A DNA stretch of 64,000 bases, from the NCBI RefSeq assembly GCF_028583425.1, contig NC_072795.1:8083001-8147000 (forward strand), in the 5' to 3' direction. Shown piece by piece: positions 23,401 to 30,578 of this stretch. Numbering within the stretch: the stretch's first letter is position 1; the number at the start of each line of letters is the position of its first letter. The stretch comes from Eublepharis macularius (lineage: Eukaryota; Chordata; Lepidosauria; Squamata; Eublepharidae). A program made the position numbers and the translations under genes. The notes beneath the pieces were generated by a model. That model saw nothing but the letters and a program-made list of their open reading frames with translations, was not told the DNA's origin and searched no databases.

Positions 23401-24790
23401 AAGGGACCAGGCTGCCAGGGGCCAAGGGCATTCCCAAATGCAAGAGGAAACCCAGTAGAACTGAAGTGAAGCAAGGGGACCAACATCAAACCAGAGAAAT
23501 ATGTCAAAACAGAGAATTCCACCCAAAACAAAGTGAGACAAGAAGAACCAAAGTGAATCAAGGGGACCAACATCAAACCACAGAACCATGTCAAAACAGA
23601 GAATTCCACCTAAACCAAACTGAAGCAAGGGACACTGTCGCACCTTGGCCCAACAGAACCAGTGTTACTCACAGAAGCCAGGCGGACAAGAAGAGCTCAC
23701 TCCCCTCTCCCTACCTCACTCCCTCCCCAATCTCACCCCCTCACCTCACCTTTGCCTCACTCCCCTCCCTCCTTTTTTTGGGGAACAAAGCAGGAGAAAC
23801 CCAGGAAGGAGCCAGCCAGAGGCTGAAACCACATTTCCCAGATTTACCCAGATTTATCCAGCGGTCTGGAGCTGGGTTCCCAAATCAAATCCCAGATTCT
23901 CTGATTTGATTCAGGAAAGCCAGCTTTAGTCAGTTCAGCAAAAATTTGGCCTTTTTTCTGGAATCCCTGATTCATATTCAACACCCATACATGAGACCAT
24001 GGAGAGCCACTACCGGTCTGAGTAGACAATACTGACTTTGATCGCCCAAAGGTCTTCATGTGTGTGTTCCTGTCCTATCATATTACACTTTAAGAGATTA
24101 ATAAATGTATTGTAGCATAAGCTTTTGAGGGCCAGAGTTCCATCAGGTTAACTCATACCAGAAACGCATGCAAGGGTCAAGCGTAGTTTTGGTCAGACCC
24201 ACCAATCACGCAGTGACACAGCCCATGCATCAACAGCCCCCCGTGCAATACACAGTATCTTCACTAAAGGCTCTCAAACACAGGGGTACAGGGGTACCAG
24301 GGTAGGAGCTGTCATTCCTGAGCAAAAATGGACCACTGTATAAGACAGTTTGTTAAGTCCTTCCCCAGAAGCTACGCACTAAATCCCCACAACACGGAGT
24401 ACAGAAATATACGGCGTGGCCATTAATTTACTTCTGGCAGGCAGCACGGAAAAACTACAACGTTTATGGGAACATGCCCTCGCCCAGAAAGCTCTCCTTC
24501 ACCCAAGCCACTTGCAAGCATTAAGCAGATTACACAGCATTATTACAGCAAAGCTTGATCATGAAGTTGATGCAGCAAAATGAAAGCGACTATATTATGT
24601 AATTTAATAAGCTGTCACAGCGGCCTGAAGCGAGACCGGGTCGGGGAGCGCAACGCTCTACCTTGTGTTTAACTTGCCAGCACTTCAGCCCATCTTGTTC
24701 TTGGGGTTGTTCCAGGCTGCTTCTGTCCCTCACGTTTCTATACCCAGGACTGGGTATGACATACTCTTTTCCTAGATCGATATCTTTCAT
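2215..24790 (-). CDS. ABCC5: ABCC5 (MRP5), ATP-binding cassette exporter, 5' half of coding region, spliced
   Basis: Five coding exons on the minus strand (24662-24790, 8218-8375, 7849-8004, 6779-6926, 2215-2448) join in one phase to give residues 1-275 of a protein that in human has about 1437. All junctions have GT donors and AG acceptors with pyrimidine-rich tracts. The peptide follows mammalian ABCC5 from memory, for example MKDIDLGKEYVIPSPGYR at the N-terminus, LKPIRTTSK, HESSDVTCRR, and LTWALNYRTGVRLRGAILTM in the first transmembrane domain. ABCC5 is a plasma-membrane ABCC transporter exporting cyclic nucleotides and other organic anions (family knowledge). The window covers the cytosolic N-terminus and the first membrane helices. 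The nucleotide-binding domains lie off the left edge. The frame is intact throughout. It is head to head with EIF2B5 about 31 kb away. Identity is secure; exon limits are read from splice signals and not from transcripts. Confidence 0.96.
2449..6778 (-). other. ABCC5 intron 5, no gene seen
   Basis: No conserved peptide and no repeat family that I can name with confidence. It holds a run of 15 G at 4923-4937 and an AC/GC-rich simple repeat near 6551-6590. Open frames here are short and do not resemble known proteins. Confidence 0.6.
6779..6926 (-). CDS. ABCC5: ABCC5 exon 5
   Basis: 148 bases: one base completes an arginine codon, then 49 codons from LERLWQGELQ to TQLAGFCGP. The stretch LIISIVCLMVTQLAG is a hydrophobic transmembrane helix of the first membrane domain. 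The acceptor is TGCTGCTTCAG and the donor GTAAGTAC at 6778. An upstream foldback repeat lies in the preceding intron, about 90-335 bases from the acceptor. Confidence 0.95.
6985..7262. repeat. Foldback element in ABCC5 intron 4
   Basis: Arms at about 7018-7076 and 7185-7245 are inverted near-copies; the inner 40 bases (ACATGGCTGCCTCTGCCC with CTATCGGGGAGACGAGTCGG) differ at only one or two positions. The loop is CG-rich. The minus-strand reading of loop and arm gives an acidic peptide (SDEEEAESAGGYRSE), which may be chance. Confidence 0.65.
7849..8004 (-). CDS. ABCC5: ABCC5 exon 4
   Basis: 156 bases complete codon 96 (K), then encode HPHPIDNAGLFSYMTFSWLT and continue to HESSDVTCR plus two bases of an arginine codon. 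The MTFSWL motif is the conserved entry to the first transmembrane domain in ABCC proteins. The acceptor is CTGCTTATAG and the donor GTATATG at 7848. Confidence 0.95.
8218..8375 (-). CDS. ABCC5: ABCC5 exon 3
   Basis: 158 bases encode residues 44-95 plus two bases of codon 96. The peptide begins MECQNALEAAARAEGLPLDF and ends LKPIRTTS, then AA joined to the next exon. The acceptor is TCTCTAAAGCAG and the donor GTAAGT at 8217. It belongs to the cytosolic N-terminal segment before the first transmembrane domain. It lies 16 kb from exon 2 but only 213 bases from exon 4. Confidence 0.95.
9252..9380 (+). mobile_element. Short Penelope-like element with hammerhead-like head (family A), 13-bp TSD
   Basis: Bounded by CTAGATCTCAGAG at 9239-9251 and 9381-9393. 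The element starts just upstream of the core CTGAAGA (9259-9265), then a 5-6 bp hairpin (GAGAGC at 9267-9272 with the 3' strand at 9277-9282), GAAA (9283-9286), a 3-bp stem III with a TTAT loop, and TA at 9295-9296. The rest is the shared tail with TTGGTTAGTCTTAAAGGTGC and the end GGCTAACTCCTCTGGAT. No coding sequence. Confidence 0.65.
10143..10640 (-). repeat. CR1-type LINE 3' region
   Basis: On the minus strand this ends CTTTTTTATGTTCTTATG after GGACTAGATGGACTGCTGCT, the 3' signature of CR1-like elements in reptiles. Upstream, the disrupted translation keeps pieces of the CR1 ORF2 C-terminus. 5' truncated; limits approximate. Confidence 0.6.
11560..11690 (-). repeat. L2/CR1-like LINE fragment
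   Basis: It matches part of the 43.6-44.0 kb copy (CCTCCTTGGGGCCAG against CCTCCCTGGGGCCAG, then GGGGAACATATG). Short and diverged. Confidence 0.45.
11697..11960. mobile_element. Foldback Penelope-like element, diverged
   Basis: Left: GAGTAGCCATGTTGGTCCGC with a minus-oriented tail. Right: CTGACTCACGAAAGCTTACA at about 11899-11918 and a plus-oriented tail CTTGATGGTCTCTAATGTAC. It matches the foldback layout of the dated copies but is more diverged; the ends are approximate. Confidence 0.5.
12885..13087 (+). repeat. CR1 LINE 3' end
   Basis: It carries the sequence GTGCAGGGGGCTGGACTAGA followed by TGACCTTTGGAG and CCAGCTCTCTGTTTCTATC, the typical 3' end of amniote CR1 elements. Only the untranslated end remains. 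Confidence 0.65.
13625..13990 (+). other. Unidentified 121-codon open frame in ABCC5 intron 2
   Basis: ATG at 13625 opens 121 codons to a TGA. The predicted peptide has a basic N-terminal half (RRQNARAPRRSIR), a stretch IMEECTVQIAQQVLLPQYQA that looks helical, and a hydrophobic C-terminal segment LLAYVFLCVSVLTLYSLIVY. I do not recognise it. It is on the strand opposite to ABCC5, with no splice or poly(A) evidence. It may be chance or an old element. Confidence 0.2.
14090..14520 (-). repeat. L1/Tx1-like LINE, ORF2 C-terminal fragment (tentative)
   Basis: The minus-strand peptide contains GLELVSYEESQKRLGLFSSE and LPKFAFRRQGGGHCFACLKE. The second resembles the cysteine-bearing segment of the ORF2 C-terminus in L1-clade elements. 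No reverse-transcriptase core is present. Confidence 0.35.
16950..17705 (-). mobile_element. Penelope-like retroelement, GIY-YIG endonuclease region (broken fossil)
   Basis: On the minus strand one open stretch has VIYSIKCYQ, and a neighbouring one has LCKRINGHKSDIKIRN, GELFNLPGHFITDLSVAVLK and HEMAKIEFIWN. These are typical of the C-terminal GIY-YIG nuclease domain of Penelope-like elements (RxxGHK..I, P-G-H-F/S-D). The region is broken in more than one place and has no flanking reverse-transcriptase motifs that I can name. A plus-oriented tail piece of family A type lies about 140 bases to the right. Confidence 0.7.
17845..17968 (+). mobile_element. Penelope-like element tail piece
   Basis: It reads CTGATGGAAGG, then TTCAGAAGCTCATACTTTGG, then AGTTGGTCTTTAAAAGTGCG and TACTACAGACCAACACAACT. 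The order and motifs match the tails of families A and C; the hammerhead-like boxes are degenerate. Confidence 0.5.
20033..20295. mobile_element. hAT-type non-autonomous element (family A)
   Basis: It starts CAGGGCTTTTTTTCTGG at 20040 and ends GAAAAAAAGCCCCG. The arms carry GGTGGCCCCGCCCCCTGATC in opposite orientation, so much of it is foldback. Flanks GTAAATTAT and GTAAATATT suggest a worn 8-bp target duplication. A cleaner copy lies at 46084-46278. Confidence 0.65.
21546..21745 (+). repeat. 5S-rRNA-derived SINE
   Basis: The head CTCAGAAGCTAAGCAGGATT and TTGGATGGGAGACC are the 5S rRNA internal promoter blocks (A box and C box). The body then reads GGCAATGGCAAACCACCTCT to the end GAGGGCAGGATTTCATTG. 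This matches the 5S-Sauria type known from squamates. Too short and diverged to be a 5S gene. Confidence 0.8.
22940..24055 (+). repeat. tRNA-derived SINE (type 4) split by a DNA element
   Basis: The left piece 22940-23036 (CAGGTTCAATCCCTGGTATC to GCTACCTGAGAT) and the right piece 23991-24055 (GAGACCATGGAGAGCCACTA, TGAGTAGACAATACTGAC) are consecutive parts of one SINE. Other copies are at 53400-53645, 60755-60870 and 61785-61965. Confidence 0.7.
23037..23990. mobile_element. Non-autonomous DNA element of about 950 bp (family unresolved)
   Basis: It interrupts a SINE. The outer ends GGGGTGTGCACC and AACACCCATAC look like short imperfect inverted ends, and both flanking parts are rich in GGAATCC/CTGGAAATCTGG-like motifs in opposite orientation. 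Inside, 23466-23525 and 23553-23611 are near-copies with an 87-base period. The 213-codon open frame in it is repetitive, has no known motif and is not called as a gene. Confidence 0.5.
24105..24165 (-). mobile_element. Penelope-like element piece
   Basis: The minus strand has CTGATGGAACTCTGGCCCTC followed by AAAAGCTTATGCTAC, a degenerate head of family A. The tail is short. Confidence 0.4.
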
Positions 24791-24844
24791 CTTCTCCTTC
24801 TGTAAACGCCAGGGTTGATGAATGTATTTGCCACTTGGAAAACT
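24662..24844 (-). CDS. ABCC5: ABCC5 exon 2 with start codon
   Basis: The acceptor is a strong pyrimidine tract ending in CTTTTCCAG. It is followed by 54 bases of 5' UTR and then ATG at 24790-24788, with a purine at position -3. The coding part is 129 bases (43 codons) and ends before a GTAGAG donor at 24661. The first 18 residues are nearly the mammalian sequence. The second half, SSLEQPQEQDGLKCWQVKHK, differs from human but has the same total length, so the exon boundary after residue 43 falls at the same place. Confidence 0.95.
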
Positions 24845-25297
24845 CTGGAAAAGAGAGACAAGGCAAGATTTTATGAGGCCAACAATCCTATGGGTCTTCT
24901 TAGAGGAAAGCCTTCAACAGGCTTGGGCTACTGTTTCAAAATCCAATTGCGTCATACGGCTGGCTGGTTTACTGTATTCTTACTACAAAAAAAGATGCTA
25001 TTTCATAGGAGCTCCCATGGAGGTGGCCCCAAATGATTCTGATATAGATAAAGCGACCAAAACAGGACTCAAGCGCTCAGAACAGTATTCTGACTTCTCA
25101 TTTTCACCACAGTAAAAAAAAGAAAGAAAGATGAATACAGAAACACCTGTAATAAAGTCTTGCATACATTCTTCAAGCAGTGTCTGGAATCCATGTACTT
25201 GGTTTTCATCATACCAACATCCCCAAACAATTTCGAAATCCATCATAGGCAGCAAGAACACTGCAAATCTTAGGAATTTGTCCATCAAAATCTATAT

Positions 25298-25445
25298 TGA
25301 GTCGATTTCGTTTAGACCCCCTATTTCACCCCAGTGGGAATCTAAAACAGCTTACAACATTCCCCTCTCTTCCATTTTACCTTAACAGCCCAATGAGGTA
25401 GGTTAGGCTGAGAGTATGTGACGGCTCAAGGTCACCCATCAACGA
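25298..25445 (-). repeat. tRNA-derived SINE (type 2), truncated
   Basis: The minus strand has the type 2 tail: CTACCTCATTGGGCTG and a 3' segment ending CCACTGGGGTGAAATAGGGG-like. The head is lost. Confidence 0.5.
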
Positions 25446-25924
25446 ATTTATTCAAAACTCTTCATTAAGCAAGAGGCACAAGCTAACTGTTCTCAGCAAT
25501 CACAGTGAACAAAGATGGGTCACCAATGCCTCTGTTTTCAGTCCCTTCAGAATCCTTCAGCCTCATATTAGAGACATAACGATCTGGAAAAATTAAGGGT
25601 GCTTCAGGGTGCACTGGGCTCCCTCCACATAGAGCCGCTACATTAGGAAGTACCTTTTTTGAGTACTTGCTGATCTATCTCTACTGTTGCTCTTGTCCAA
25701 CATGCCCCAACCACAGTACGACAATGACCTACCAACTTCTTACCCTTTCCTAGAAGATGAACCTACTTCCCAGGCAGACCTCTCAAAGGAGCTTTACCGC
25801 ATCTTCCTTTTTATTATCTTCATTTATTACCTTCATTTGTAGCCTGCCTTTCTTATCTAAACTTGAGATGGAATATGAAAAACAGTTCAACCATAGTATT
25901 TTAAAAAGTGGACTACAATCCACA

Positions 25925-26030
25925 CAAACTTATGCTAGAATAAAGCTTTCCCTGTCTTTCAGGTGCCACAAGCCATGTTTATTTTTGCTGCAACATACTA
26001 ACACGGCTGTCCCTGTGAAGTTACTACTTT
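25925..26030 (+). mobile_element. Penelope-like element tail piece
   Basis: It has AACTTATGCTAGAATAAAGC, then TTTCAGGTGCCAC and GCTGCAACATACTAACACGG. This is the tail order of family A without the head. Confidence 0.45.
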
Positions 26031-26079
26031 ACAATGTTGTAGAAAGAACTAAATGGAAATGGACAAGCCACAGAACGTC

Positions 26080-26315
26080 AGCGTGGTATAGTGGTTAGCG
26101 TGTCAGACTAGGATCTAGGAAACCTGAGTTCAAATCCCCACTCTGCCATGAAAACTTGCTGGGTGACCTTAGGCCTGTCACACACTCACAGTCTAACCTA
26201 CCACACAGGGTTGTTGTGAAGATAAAAATGTAGGAAACGAGAATGATGTAAGCTGCTTTGGTTCCCCACAGGGCAGAAGGGAAGGACATAAATGAAGTAA
26301 ATCAACTAATAATGG
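26080..26315 (+). repeat. tRNA-derived SINE (type 2)
   Basis: Box A GGTATAGTGGTTAGCGTG and box B GAGTTCAAATCCCC are clear, followed by TGGGTGACCTTAGGCCTGTC and the tail ATAAATGAAGTAAATC. Near full length. Confidence 0.8.
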
Positions 26316-27117
26316 TTTCAGTCACAAGGACCAACAAATCAAGGCACATACAGGAAAAATGAGCAGCACACATTGATTTTGTCTGTGACCACTTTGCCCT
26401 AACAGTTCACCTGAGATTTTAACTTGCACTGTTCACTAGTAACAGCAGGTTCACTGCATTAAACACACCTCATGCCGTGTCAAGAACATGGTGTAACTAA
26501 TACAGTGACTCTGCTAAGACGCATACACACCTGCCGTAACCACTCTTTTGTATTACCATGTTCTCAAGCTCTTTTGGTTGTTTGTATTCTCCCTCTCTTT
26601 TCAAAAGGTCACAATGTCACCTTGGCCCAAAGTCATTACATTTAACACCTCTAAGGCAACTGAACAGTTTTTAGGGCATGGTGACATTATTACACCACGA
26701 GATAACGATCGAATGGAATTATCTCAGCCTGCACAAGCCAGCAACCTGCGTCCACTGCAAAGAGCCACAAACCTTGGGCAAAACACAACCCTTCAAATTA
26801 ACTGTTGAAAAAGGGAGTCGGCAGACCCATTTTCTTAAAATGCCAACTCCTCGCTTATCGGCTCTTTTCACTGCAACTCACCCAGGGTATTTTCTGCCCT
26901 ATTCACACCAACACCTCTTCCCTTACCGGACCCGGGAACGTTTTGTGTTGGCCAAAGGAGGGTTCTGCATCCTCCCTCTACTGCCAGATCATGTTGCAAT
27001 CCTAGCTATTCCTTCTTTTGCAGCACCCTCTGCAGGGCCAATTTGTAAACAGCACAGAAATGTTTTAACAGTGAGAAGCTTCCTTTTAAGCCACCATTTC
27101 AGTCAGAGAGGAACAAG

Positions 27118-27285
27118 ATTTTTAGGGCAGACGCTTTCGAGAGCCAGATCCCTTCTTCTCCCTTTATCGGAAGAAGGGACTTTTGACTCCTGAAAGCTTA
27201 AAACCCTTGAAAAAAATCTCTGAGGTGCCACTGAACTCAAATCTGTTCTGCTGCAGACCAACACGGCTACCTACCGAAAACTAAT
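27118..27285. mobile_element. Foldback Penelope-like element, diverged
   Basis: Minus-oriented AGACGCTTTCGAGAGCCAGA faces plus-oriented CTCCTGAAAGCTTAAAACCC. The tail has GAGGTGCCACTGAACTC and CTGCAGACCAACACGGCTAC. Ends are approximate. Confidence 0.45.
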
Positions 27286-27504
27286 AACAAATGACTCAAA
27301 ATGTGTATTGATGTTGATGCTTTAAATGAAATCAATACAAAAATAAAACAAATAGTTTGAAAGAAAGCCATTTACTGTCCAGGAAAGCCTATCCAAGATC
27401 CTACCTATTTCCCCTCCCTAATTTTTTTTCTGGGGAGGGGGCTTAATTATCTATAGTCCCCCTTTCTCACTAAGACTCAAGGTGGATTACACAGAAAGTA
27501 ATTT

Positions 27505-27625
27505 CAGGTCGATAGCCGTGTTGATCTGCAGCAGAACAGCAAGATTTGAGGCCAGTATCTGCAGAAGGGAGCTTTAAGCTCATGCCCTGAAAATCCAGCT
27601 GGTCTCTAAGGTGACCGTGTAGGTA
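27505..27625. mobile_element. Penelope-like element piece, short foldback
   Basis: It begins GTCGATAGCCGTGTTGATCT in minus orientation and turns at about 27570 into TTAAGCTCATGCCCTGAAAA in plus orientation. It lies between two LINE 3' tails (27447-27500 minus and 27681-27730 plus). Confidence 0.45.
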
Positions 27626-28141
27626 TAAAATACAGTCAACCGCAAGTAAGTAAAATGCAGGCAACCATTCACTTGTGCTGCATAATCCACCTTGAGTCTC
27701 CACGACTATAAACAAACAATAAATACATGAATAAATACACAATAAACATTAAATGGATAAAGAATAAAAGATCAACAATGAATATACAAGATATTCACCC
27801 CCCATATTAACAGCTCTGACCCCCCCGCACACACAGACTGTCCTTCTCCCCAGACTACCTTATTATTGTTGTTGTTAATAATATTAATCTATTATTATTA
27901 ACATCATTATGTTAATGTTAAGAATACATTAACATTATTATTAACATTAGTATCATTAGTATCAGTCCTCCTGACCCCTCAGTACCAAACCCCCCAAAGA
28001 GGTCCCCCCCCATGGCCCCTCCATTCGGGGGGGCATAAGAAGCCCCCCAGCCCCCCCCCCCGGACTGTCATTGTCACCCAAAGGGAGGTGGGCTTGCCCT
28101 CCTGGCCCTCCACAGGCCCCCAAGGCGCCCCCCGCGCCTAC

Positions 28142-28400
28142 CTGGCGCAGCGACGCCCCTCCAGCCCTCAGCGGCCCCGGAGCCAAAGAAAAACGAAAAG
28201 CGCCCGAGGACCTTAAGTCGGCTCCTCAGTCGCCCCAACGCCAACGCGCCTGCGCGGCTTCCCTCAGCACCGCCCCTCGCGGGGTGCGACGGGAAACGTA
28301 GTCCTCTCGCCCTCTCAGGTGCGGCGGCCCTACTTAGGGGCCGGACTACGCATCCCACAAGGCACCGCGAGCCAGCCGGCTCCGTTCCGCACGCCCCTCC
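28142..28400 (-). other. ABCC5: Predicted non-coding first exon of ABCC5 (right edge approximate)
   Basis: In mammals ABCC5 has an untranslated first exon in a CpG island. On the minus strand here the GC-rich block contains a good donor, CGCCAG followed by GTAGGC, with the GT at 28141-28140. It could splice to the acceptor at 24845-24846 in front of the start-codon exon. The transcription start is not visible; 28400 is only a rough right limit. Another donor in the island is possible. Confidence 0.5.
28278..28369. promoter_or_regulatory. Two opposed SBS/ZNF143-type motifs in the ABCC5 CpG promoter
   Basis: The plus strand at 28345-28369 reads ACTACGCATCCCA followed by CAAGGCACCGCG. The minus strand of 28278-28302 reads ACTACGTTTCCCG followed by TCGCACCCCGCG. 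Both fit the 25-base SBS element (ACTAC, three variable bases, TCCC, a GC core, then GCG) bound by ZNF143 at many vertebrate CpG promoters. They face away from each other, 42 bases apart. Binding is inferred from the match only. Confidence 0.6.
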
Positions 28401-28594
28401 CTCCCTTCTCTGTGCCGCAGCGCCCGCCGGGTCTGGAACGTTCTTGAGGGGCGCTGCACGGGGAGGCGCACGTGGGAAGGGCGTACACGTGAATCCCCAT
28501 TCCTGGGCACGTGCTTTCGCCGAAGCGCCACAAAGCCCCCCAAAAAGTCTGTGGCAGGAGAAAGCAAGCGAGCTCGGGGTATCAAAGCCCTTTG

Positions 28595-28880
28595 GAAGGG
28601 GCATAAAGTATTATTTATCCTCAGGTAAATTGGTTTATTTAATAAATCATGTATTGATTAATAAATTATTCATTCATTAATAAATGATTTATTAACTAAA
28701 TAGTTATTAATAAATCATTTATTGATAACAATTTAACAAATGTTTATTTTGTATTATAATATAAATATAATTTATAACACATATAATCTATAATATAATA
28801 TAAAATAATTCGTAAAACATTATTTACTAATAAGCACCCTCATTTAATAAATTGTTTATTAAACAATAAATTTATTTATA
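28595..28880. repeat. AT-rich TAAT/ATTTA-type simple sequence
   Basis: Nearly 290 bases of A/T dominated by TTAATAAAT and TTTATTAA variants directly next to the CpG island. Low complexity; another A/T-rich simple stretch lies at 27835-27960. Confidence 0.7.
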
Positions 28881-28899
28881 CACTTCATTTTCCTAATTT

Positions 28900-30260
28900 C
28901 TAACCGCTCTGCTGCTTTCCAGAAAGCAGGCCAGAAGTAGAAAACTGGGACATAAATATGTTTTATAAATAGAAAACTTGAAACAAATATATTTTATTTA
29001 TCTATTTGAATTTTTGCAGCAGCTTTTCCAGAGTTCAAAACAGTTCAGCTGAGGACTGACTAATTAATATTGACACAACAGAAACATGTTTTTTTTTAAA
29101 AAAAAATCATTTGGAAAACAGATTATCTTCTTCCATCCAGCGACCTGGAGGCTCAGAAAGTTTTTTTTTTTTTAAAGATACGGTACAGTCATAAAAATGG
29201 CAACAATCAAATCACTATCAAAACAAGCCATAAAAATATCATAAAACATACACCGAACAGCCTCAAGTAATACTGAAGAACACAATCCTAAGGCGAGAAA
29301 AATAAACGTTTGGGCCTGGTGCCTAAAGGATGTTAGAGTCCTCAGGGAGCTAACAGCCCTCTCTCAGGCAAAGAGGGGGAGAGAGTGATGGACCAAGGTT
29401 ACTCGGAAAGCATCACTGCAAAGTGAGGATATGTAGCTGGGTTCCTCGGATCCCAGTGCATGTCTTTTTGTAGGGGACAGTCTTCCAAAAGTGGAGATGT
29501 ATGATTTGGAGTGGTCCTAAGATTGTTTTGGGGTGCAGCTCCCCCCAAGTTCCTGCATGTGCTTTTTTCCTAGGGGGAGGGGGGGACTGCACTTTGGAGT
29601 TGGCTAGCACAAGAACTAGCATCAGTCCCCTTGGAGGGCACAGCTTATTTCAATAAGACATATGTATTGTATATATTTATGACCACTATGGAGGGTATTT
29701 GTCTAGTTATGTTAAATTATCTGCAATAGATGGTATATTTTGATGATTTTCTTGAGCTGTGACTCATTTTTGGAATGTGTTTGATGAAGGGGAAATTGTG
29801 ATTGCATAGTTGTGGCAAAGTGTATTTCCACATAGTTTTGGTGGTGATGTACATTCCCTGATTGTCCTTCATGTGTAGAGCTCTACTTTGTTTATTTCAA
29901 TTGTGAGTGAAGGGGCCTCTTACAGATCCCTTGGAGGGTATGGCATGTGGTGGTCAAAATGTTATTTTCCAGTGTAGGGAGCGCACAGCCATTCAAATCT
30001 CCTTCCAAATGAAAGGTTCTTGGAGCCAACCCAAATAAAAGCTCTTTGCGCTGGAGCTAGTGGTTGGACAAGCAGGGGACAGCCTCCAGGGTGCTGGGAG
30101 GCACATGAGGGCATATATCACGTTGGAGGATGAGCAGCTGTAAGAGCCAGAGATTGTGTAGCTGACAAAATTGTGCACTCCACCTCTTTCATGACTTTTG
30201 CAACTGATTTACTCCCCCCTCACCACCTATACATCTCTGGCCACTTTCTTCATACCCTCC
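28900..30260. other. Intergenic, nothing named
   Basis: No conserved peptide and no element recognised with confidence. Contains short poly(A)/poly(T) runs near 29091-29106 and 29159-29175. Confidence 0.5.
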
Positions 30261-30261
30261 A

Positions 30262-30392
30262 TGCATCTGACAAAGAGTGCTGCGGTTCTCGAAAGCTTAT
30301 GCTACAATAAAGTTGGTTAGTCTTAAAGGTGCTACTGGACTCTTTACTATTTTGCGACTACAGACTAACATAGCTAACTCCTCTGGATCTAT
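30262..30392 (+). mobile_element. Short Penelope-like element (family A)
   Basis: Same tail as the 9.3-kb copy, ending ACTCCTCTGGATCT. The core reads CTGACAA at 30267-30273, so one normally invariant position is changed, then a hairpin, GAAA and GCTTATGC. It is directly followed by a CR1 3' end at 30393. No clear target duplication was found. Confidence 0.6.
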
Positions 30393-30578
30393 AGAATGCC
30401 GATCGCCACCTTGGGTGTTAGGTAGCAATCCTGGAGGTGTTTTGCCATCTTCTGGGCATGGAGCGGGGGTCACAGGGGCAGTCAGGGCGGGGGAGTTGTG
30501 AATTTTCTGCATTGTGCAGGGGGTTGGACTAGATGACCCTAGAGGTCCCTTCCAACCCTATGATTCTATGATTCTAAA
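30393..30578 (+). repeat. CR1 LINE 3' end with terminal octamer repeat
   Basis: It ends GGTTGGACTAGATGACCCTA, GAGGTCCCTTCCAACC, then CTATGATTCTATGATTCT. This is nearly the end of chicken CR1, including its ATTCTATG octamer repeat. It directly abuts a Penelope-like piece. Confidence 0.8.

Larger units (their letters stand above)
8376..24661 (-). other. ABCC5 intron 2, repeat-rich
   Basis: A 16.3-kb intron with many inserted elements listed separately: Penelope-like pieces, CR1, L2-like and L1-like LINE fragments, hAT-type elements and SINEs. Stretches 8376-9238, 14521-16800, 17970-20030 and 24170-24600 show no gene and no element I can name. Part of the 18.0-18.3 kb stretch is AT-rich and carries a near-duplicate 45-base segment at about 18036-18080 and 18184-18228. 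Confidence 0.6.
27960..28590. promoter_or_regulatory. CpG island at the ABCC5 5' end
   Basis: This block is very GC-rich with frequent CpG, in sharp contrast to the AT-rich sequence on both sides (27830-27960 and 28595-28880). It spans the predicted first exon and the two SBS motifs. Its position upstream of ABCC5 and the lack of any recognisable conserved protein in its open frames support a promoter. Confidence 0.75.

Noticed and set aside
23268-23909. 213-codon frame as a host gene
   Set aside because: It lies wholly inside a mobile element that splits a SINE, and is made of internal repeats with no known domain.
26080-26170. tRNA gene
   Set aside because: Box A and box B are present as in many places here, but no cloverleaf is kept and the sequence continues into a SINE body.
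28074-28604. Protein-coding genes in the CpG island on either strand
   Set aside because: Long frames come from GC-rich composition; no conserved motif, and the ABCC5 promoter explains the island.
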